A stretch of 64,000 nucleotides of DNA from Aeromicrobium senzhongii (GTDB lineage: Bacteria > Actinomycetota > Actinomycetes > Propionibacteriales > Nocardioidaceae): contig NZ_CP060587.1 of the NCBI RefSeq assembly GCF_014334735.1, positions 1,612,001 through 1,676,000 of the forward strand. The letters are read 5' to 3'. The notes beneath the pieces were generated by a model. It saw only the letters and a program-made list of their open reading frames with translations, did not search any database and was not told where the DNA came from. Positions 61,782 to 64,000 of the stretch are shown in pieces. The first letter of the stretch is position 1; the number at the start of each line of letters is the position of its first letter. The position numbers and the translations under genes were made by a program.

Positions 61782-61821
61782 AAGTGGCCCCTGCTGCGTT
61801 TCCGCAGATCAGGGGCCACTT
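61782..61821 (-). terminator. Hairpin after tRNA-Leu
   Basis: A long stem (aagtggcccctg / caggggccactt, 12 bp) with an inner ctgcg/cgcag extension, just 3' of the tRNA on its strand. It probably terminates the tRNA transcript, though the T-run is poor. Confidence 0.6.
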
Positions 61822-61829
61822 CGCAGGTG

Positions 61830-61915
61830 TGTCCGAGGGGGGACTTGAACCCCCATGCCCCTAACAGGGCACTAGCACCTCAAGCTAGCGCGTCTACCAA
61901 TTCCGCCACCCGGAC
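61830..61915 (-). tRNA. tRNA-Leu (anticodon GAG)
   Basis: On the minus strand the sequence folds as a class II tRNA: acceptor GTCCGGG/CTCGGAC, D-arm GGCGGAATTGGTAGAC, anticodon stem CTAGC/GCTAG with loop TTGAGGT (anticodon GAG), a long variable arm, and T-arm GGGGGTTCAAGTCCCCC. The 3' CCA is not encoded. GAG reads CUC/CUU codons. Confidence 0.95.
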
Positions 61916-61970
61916 GAGGTGTTTGTGGTGCAGCACTGAACTCTAGCAAACGCCTTCACGGCCCATGCAG

Positions 61971-62007
61971 AAGGCCCCGGGTAAGTATGAGTTACCCGGG
62001 GCCTTCG
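61971..62007. terminator. Perfect 15-bp hairpin upstream of tRNA-Leu
   Basis: gaaggccccgggtaa pairs fully with ttacccggggccttc around a 7-nt loop. No T-run on either side. It lies between the DUF445 gene and the tRNA and could end read-through in either direction. Confidence 0.55.
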
Positions 62008-62222
62008 CATCGAGAACGCGTGATGAATGCTCTCGGATCCGGTCGCCCGGGCGGATCTCCTCGACACCTGCACCACCAGGAGTCTGCGTCCGGCGCGAGC
62101 CGTCTGCGTGAGGTGAATCGGGCTTCCTTCTCGCTCTTCTGGGGAGAAGTGCGTGAGACCTGTCTACGCCTCATGTGACAGCGAACACAAGGGGTTTCGC
62201 GCATCATTGCAGGGAAATTCTC

Positions 62223-62316
62223 GCGTCCACAGGTTCTCCACACCGGACACACGCTTGCGTCCACACACTGTCCACAGCGGTTGTCCACAGCTGTGGATCC
62301 AGCACGGTGTGGATTC
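62223..62316. promoter_or_regulatory. Cluster of DnaA-box-like sites
   Basis: Seven 9-mers with the TCCACA core in 94 bp: 62223-62231, 62234-62242, 62257-62265, 62268-62276 and 62281-62289 on the plus strand, and 62292-62300 and 62308-62316 inverted. The one at 62281 is a perfect TTGTCCACA; the others differ at the first bases. It lies just after the stop of the DUF445 gene. No dnaA or dnaN is near, so it is not a canonical oriC here. Confidence 0.65.
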
Positions 62317-62325
62317 AGCAGGGCA

Positions 62326-63588
62326 TCACCAGAGTTGCGAGACCGCGTGGATCACCAGGCCGGCCAGACCGCCGACCACCGTGCCGTTGATCCGGATGAA
62401 CTGCAGGTCCCGCCCGACGTGCAGCTCGATCCGGTCGGAGGTCTCCTTGCCGTCCCACCGCTCGACCGTCGCGGAGATGACCGTCGCGATCTCGCCGCCG
62501 TAGTGCTCGACCACGTAGGCCGCCGCATCGCCGGCCCACCCGTCGACCTTCGCCGCGAGGACCGGGTCGGACTTCAGCCGCTCCCCCAGGCCCTCGATCT
62601 CCTCGACGATCCGCCGGCGCAGAACGCCGTCCCGGTCGCCCAGCGCCTCGAGCAGACCCCGGCGGAAGGAGTCCCAGAGCCGGACCGTCGTCACCGCGGC
62701 CTTCGGCTGGGTCAGCAGCCGCTGCTTCAACCGCTCGGCGCGCTCCATCGTGTCGGCGTCGTGCTGCAGGTCGTGCGCCAGCTCGACCAGCCAGTGGTCC
62801 AGCGCGACCCGCGCGTCGTGCCGGGGGTCGTCGCGGATGTCCTCGACCCACGTGAGCACCTCGCGGAACAAGCGGTCCGCGATCATCGTGTTCGCCCAGC
62901 GAGGCGCCCACTCCGGCGCCCGCGCGATGATCAGGTCCGTGATGCGGTCCGGGTGGGCCGCGAGCCAACCGTGCAACTCGTCCAGGCCCAGGTCCACCAG
63001 GCCGGCGTGCGCCCCCTCGTCGAGGATCTCGGTCAACAGCTGGCCGACGGCAGGGCTGAGCGGCTCCTGCATCATCCGCGGGATGATCAGCTCGGTGATG
63101 ACCGCCTGGACGTCCTCCTCCTTGACCCGGCCGAGCAGGTCCGAGGTGACGCGGGCGCCCTCGTCGACGATCCGGTGCACGCGCCCCGGGGCAGCGACCC
63201 AGGCCCCGACCCGCTCGGCAGGTCCGGCCGCCGCGATGCGGTCGCGGATCACGTCCTCGCGCAGGAAGTTCTCGGACACGAAGTCCTGCAGGCTCGCGGC
63301 CAGCTGGTCCTTCTTCTTCGGGATCAGCGCCGTGTGCGGGATCGGCAGACCCATCGGATGCCGGAACAACGCCGTGACCGCGAACCAGTCCGCGATCGCG
63401 CCCACCATCGCCGCCTCCGCCGTAGCGTTGACGTACCCCCAGGCGCCGCCGTGGCCGTGTGTCAACGCGAAGACGATCGCGGCGACCACCAACAGCGAGG
63501 TGGCCAGGGCGCGCATTCGGCGCAGAGCGGTTCGCCGTGCCTCGTCGTCACCCGACAGGGGCAGCACCGGGCTCATCACTTCGGTCAT
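62326..63588 (-). CDS. DUF445 family membrane protein
   Basis: 420 residues. An N-terminal TM helix (ALATSLLVVAAIVFALT) and the conserved AAMVGAIADWFAVTALFRHP.G..IPHTALIPKKKDQL block mark the family. The long middle part is helical; a second hydrophobic helix closes the C-terminus (GTVVGGLAGLVIHAV). Function is unknown. The ATG at 63588 is clear. The DnaA-box cluster begins 10 nt after the stop. Confidence 0.88.
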   Translation of the reverse strand: MTEVMSPVLPLSGDDEARRTALRRMRALATSLLVVAAIVFALTHGHGGAWGYVNATAEAAMVGAIADWFAVTALFRHPMGLPIPHTALIPKKKDQLAASLQDFVSENFLREDVIRDRIAAAGPAERVGAWVAAPGRVHRIVDEGARVTSDLLGRVKEEDVQAVITELIIPRMMQEPLSPAVGQLLTEILDEGAHAGLVDLGLDELHGWLAAHPDRITDLIIARAPEWAPRWANTMIADRLFREVLTWVEDIRDDPRHDARVALDHWLVELAHDLQHDADTMERAERLKQRLLTQPKAAVTTVRLWDSFRRGLLEALGDRDGVLRRRIVEEIEGLGERLKSDPVLAAKVDGWAGDAAAYVVEHYGGEIATVISATVERWDGKETSDRIELHVGRDLQFIRINGTVVGGLAGLVIHAVSQLW

Positions 63589-63657
63589 GGCGCAACCCTA
63601 GGAGTCCCCCGCCCCGCTGACACGGTGGAGAGCACGGCCGCCACCTAGAATCGCGCC

Positions 63658-64000
63658 ATGACGTTCAACGAGGGCGCGAACCTCGACACCAGTCAGGTCA
63701 TCGGTGGCAAGTCCGGCGCGGTGGTCGGCGGTGGCGTCGGCGGCCTGCTGCTGGTGCTGCTGTTCGCCTTCCTCGGTGGCAACCCGCTCGGCGGCGGCTC
63801 GTCGTCGGCCTTCGACGTCAACCAGGTCCTGACCGGTGGCAGCAACTCCTCGTCGATCGACGTCACCCAGTGCAAGACCGGCGCCGACGCCAACGAGAAC
63901 GACGTGTGCCGGATCGTCGGCACCGTCAACAGCACCCAGGACTACTGGACCGACGCCCTGCCGGCCGACGTCAACCGCCAGTACCGCGAGGCCCAGACCG
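63658..64000 (+). CDS. YpfJ-type neutral zinc metallopeptidase, 5' part
   Basis: The first 114 residues of a predicted membrane-anchored metallopeptidase. The N-terminus (MTFNEGANLDTSQVIGGKSG) leads to a Gly-rich TM helix and the FLGGNPLGGGSS linker, then CKTGADANENDVCRIVGTVN, where two Cys could form a disulfide. This start is typical of the KPN_02809/YpfJ family; the HExxH motif is beyond the window. Convergence with no neighbour; divergent from DUF445. Confidence 0.85.
   Translation, partial: MTFNEGANLDTSQVIGGKSGAVVGGGVGGLLLVLLFAFLGGNPLGGGSSSAFDVNQVLTGGSNSSSIDVTQCKTGADANENDVCRIVGTVNSTQDYWTDALPADVNRQYREAQT

Noticed and set aside
62223..62316. Chromosomal origin oriC
   Set aside because: No dnaA, dnaN, rpmH or AT-rich unwinding region is near, so only a DnaA-box cluster is claimed.

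Overview
The window is high-GC bacterial DNA, and its gene set points to an actinobacterium. It carries a complete Pup-proteasome locus, mycothiol ligase mshC, PafBC, a deazaflavin-type nitroreductase and Lsr2-era actinobacterial families such as DUF3618, DUF5703 and PAC2. Gene order resembles the Mycobacterium helY-tatCA-pafCBA-prcAB-pup-dop-mpa-trmI region. I infer a Nocardioidaceae-like genome (for example Aeromicrobium or Nocardioides), but the genus is not proven by sequence reading alone.

Layout. (1) 1-15.7 kb, almost all on the minus strand, is the pupylation/proteasome block: partial helY helicase, tatC, tatA, pafC, pafB, an FKBP lipoprotein, pafA, prcA, prcB, pup, dop, a GNAT acetyltransferase and the ATPase arc/mpa. 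Two secreted proteins (+), trmI, an M50 protease and a HAD phosphatase follow. Pup ends in Gln, so Dop must deamidate it. PafA then ligates it, Arc unfolds the target and PrcAB degrades it. PafBC is the DNA-damage regulator found next to this machinery. (2) 16.43-26.22 kb is an integrated accessory island. It has a 24-bp direct repeat at both ends, a broken tyrosine integrase, a two-TM NUDIX protein, a zinc-ribbon protein behind a 9-bp minisatellite, a frameshifted EVE-like gene and a three-gene membrane/coiled-coil operon. A second, 1.3-kb unit with one gene is appended in tandem; its right arm repeats the right arm of the first unit. (3) 26.3-49.5 kb returns to ordinary chromosome: a P2-type cation ATPase, DHA2 exporter, metH, PAC2 protein, mshC, CorA-like transporter, uppP, aldo/keto reductase, a BrkB/DUF3618/holin-like/YtxH-like envelope-stress cluster, M20 peptidase, a MoxR-VWA pair, macro-domain protein, phosphoesterase, epimerase, and an NlpC/P60 hydrolase behind a probable cyclic-di-AMP riboswitch. 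(4) 49.6-54.3 kb is a complete branched-chain amino-acid type ABC importer (livF-G-M-H-K). (5) 54.3-64 kb is more eroded. It holds a 58-codon UvrA remnant, a SNF2-family helicase, small hypothetical genes, a short LuxR-family regulator, a heavily decayed integrase beside tRNA-Leu(GAG), a dense cluster of DnaA-box-like sites, a DUF445 membrane protein and the start of a zinc metallopeptidase.

The best candidate for an undescribed system is the island: the three-gene membrane operon at 21.9-24.6 kb, the 2TM-NUDIX protein at 18.2-19.5 kb, and the satellite-like one-gene unit at 24.9-26.2 kb. Family assignments come from motif recognition by eye; no database search was run.
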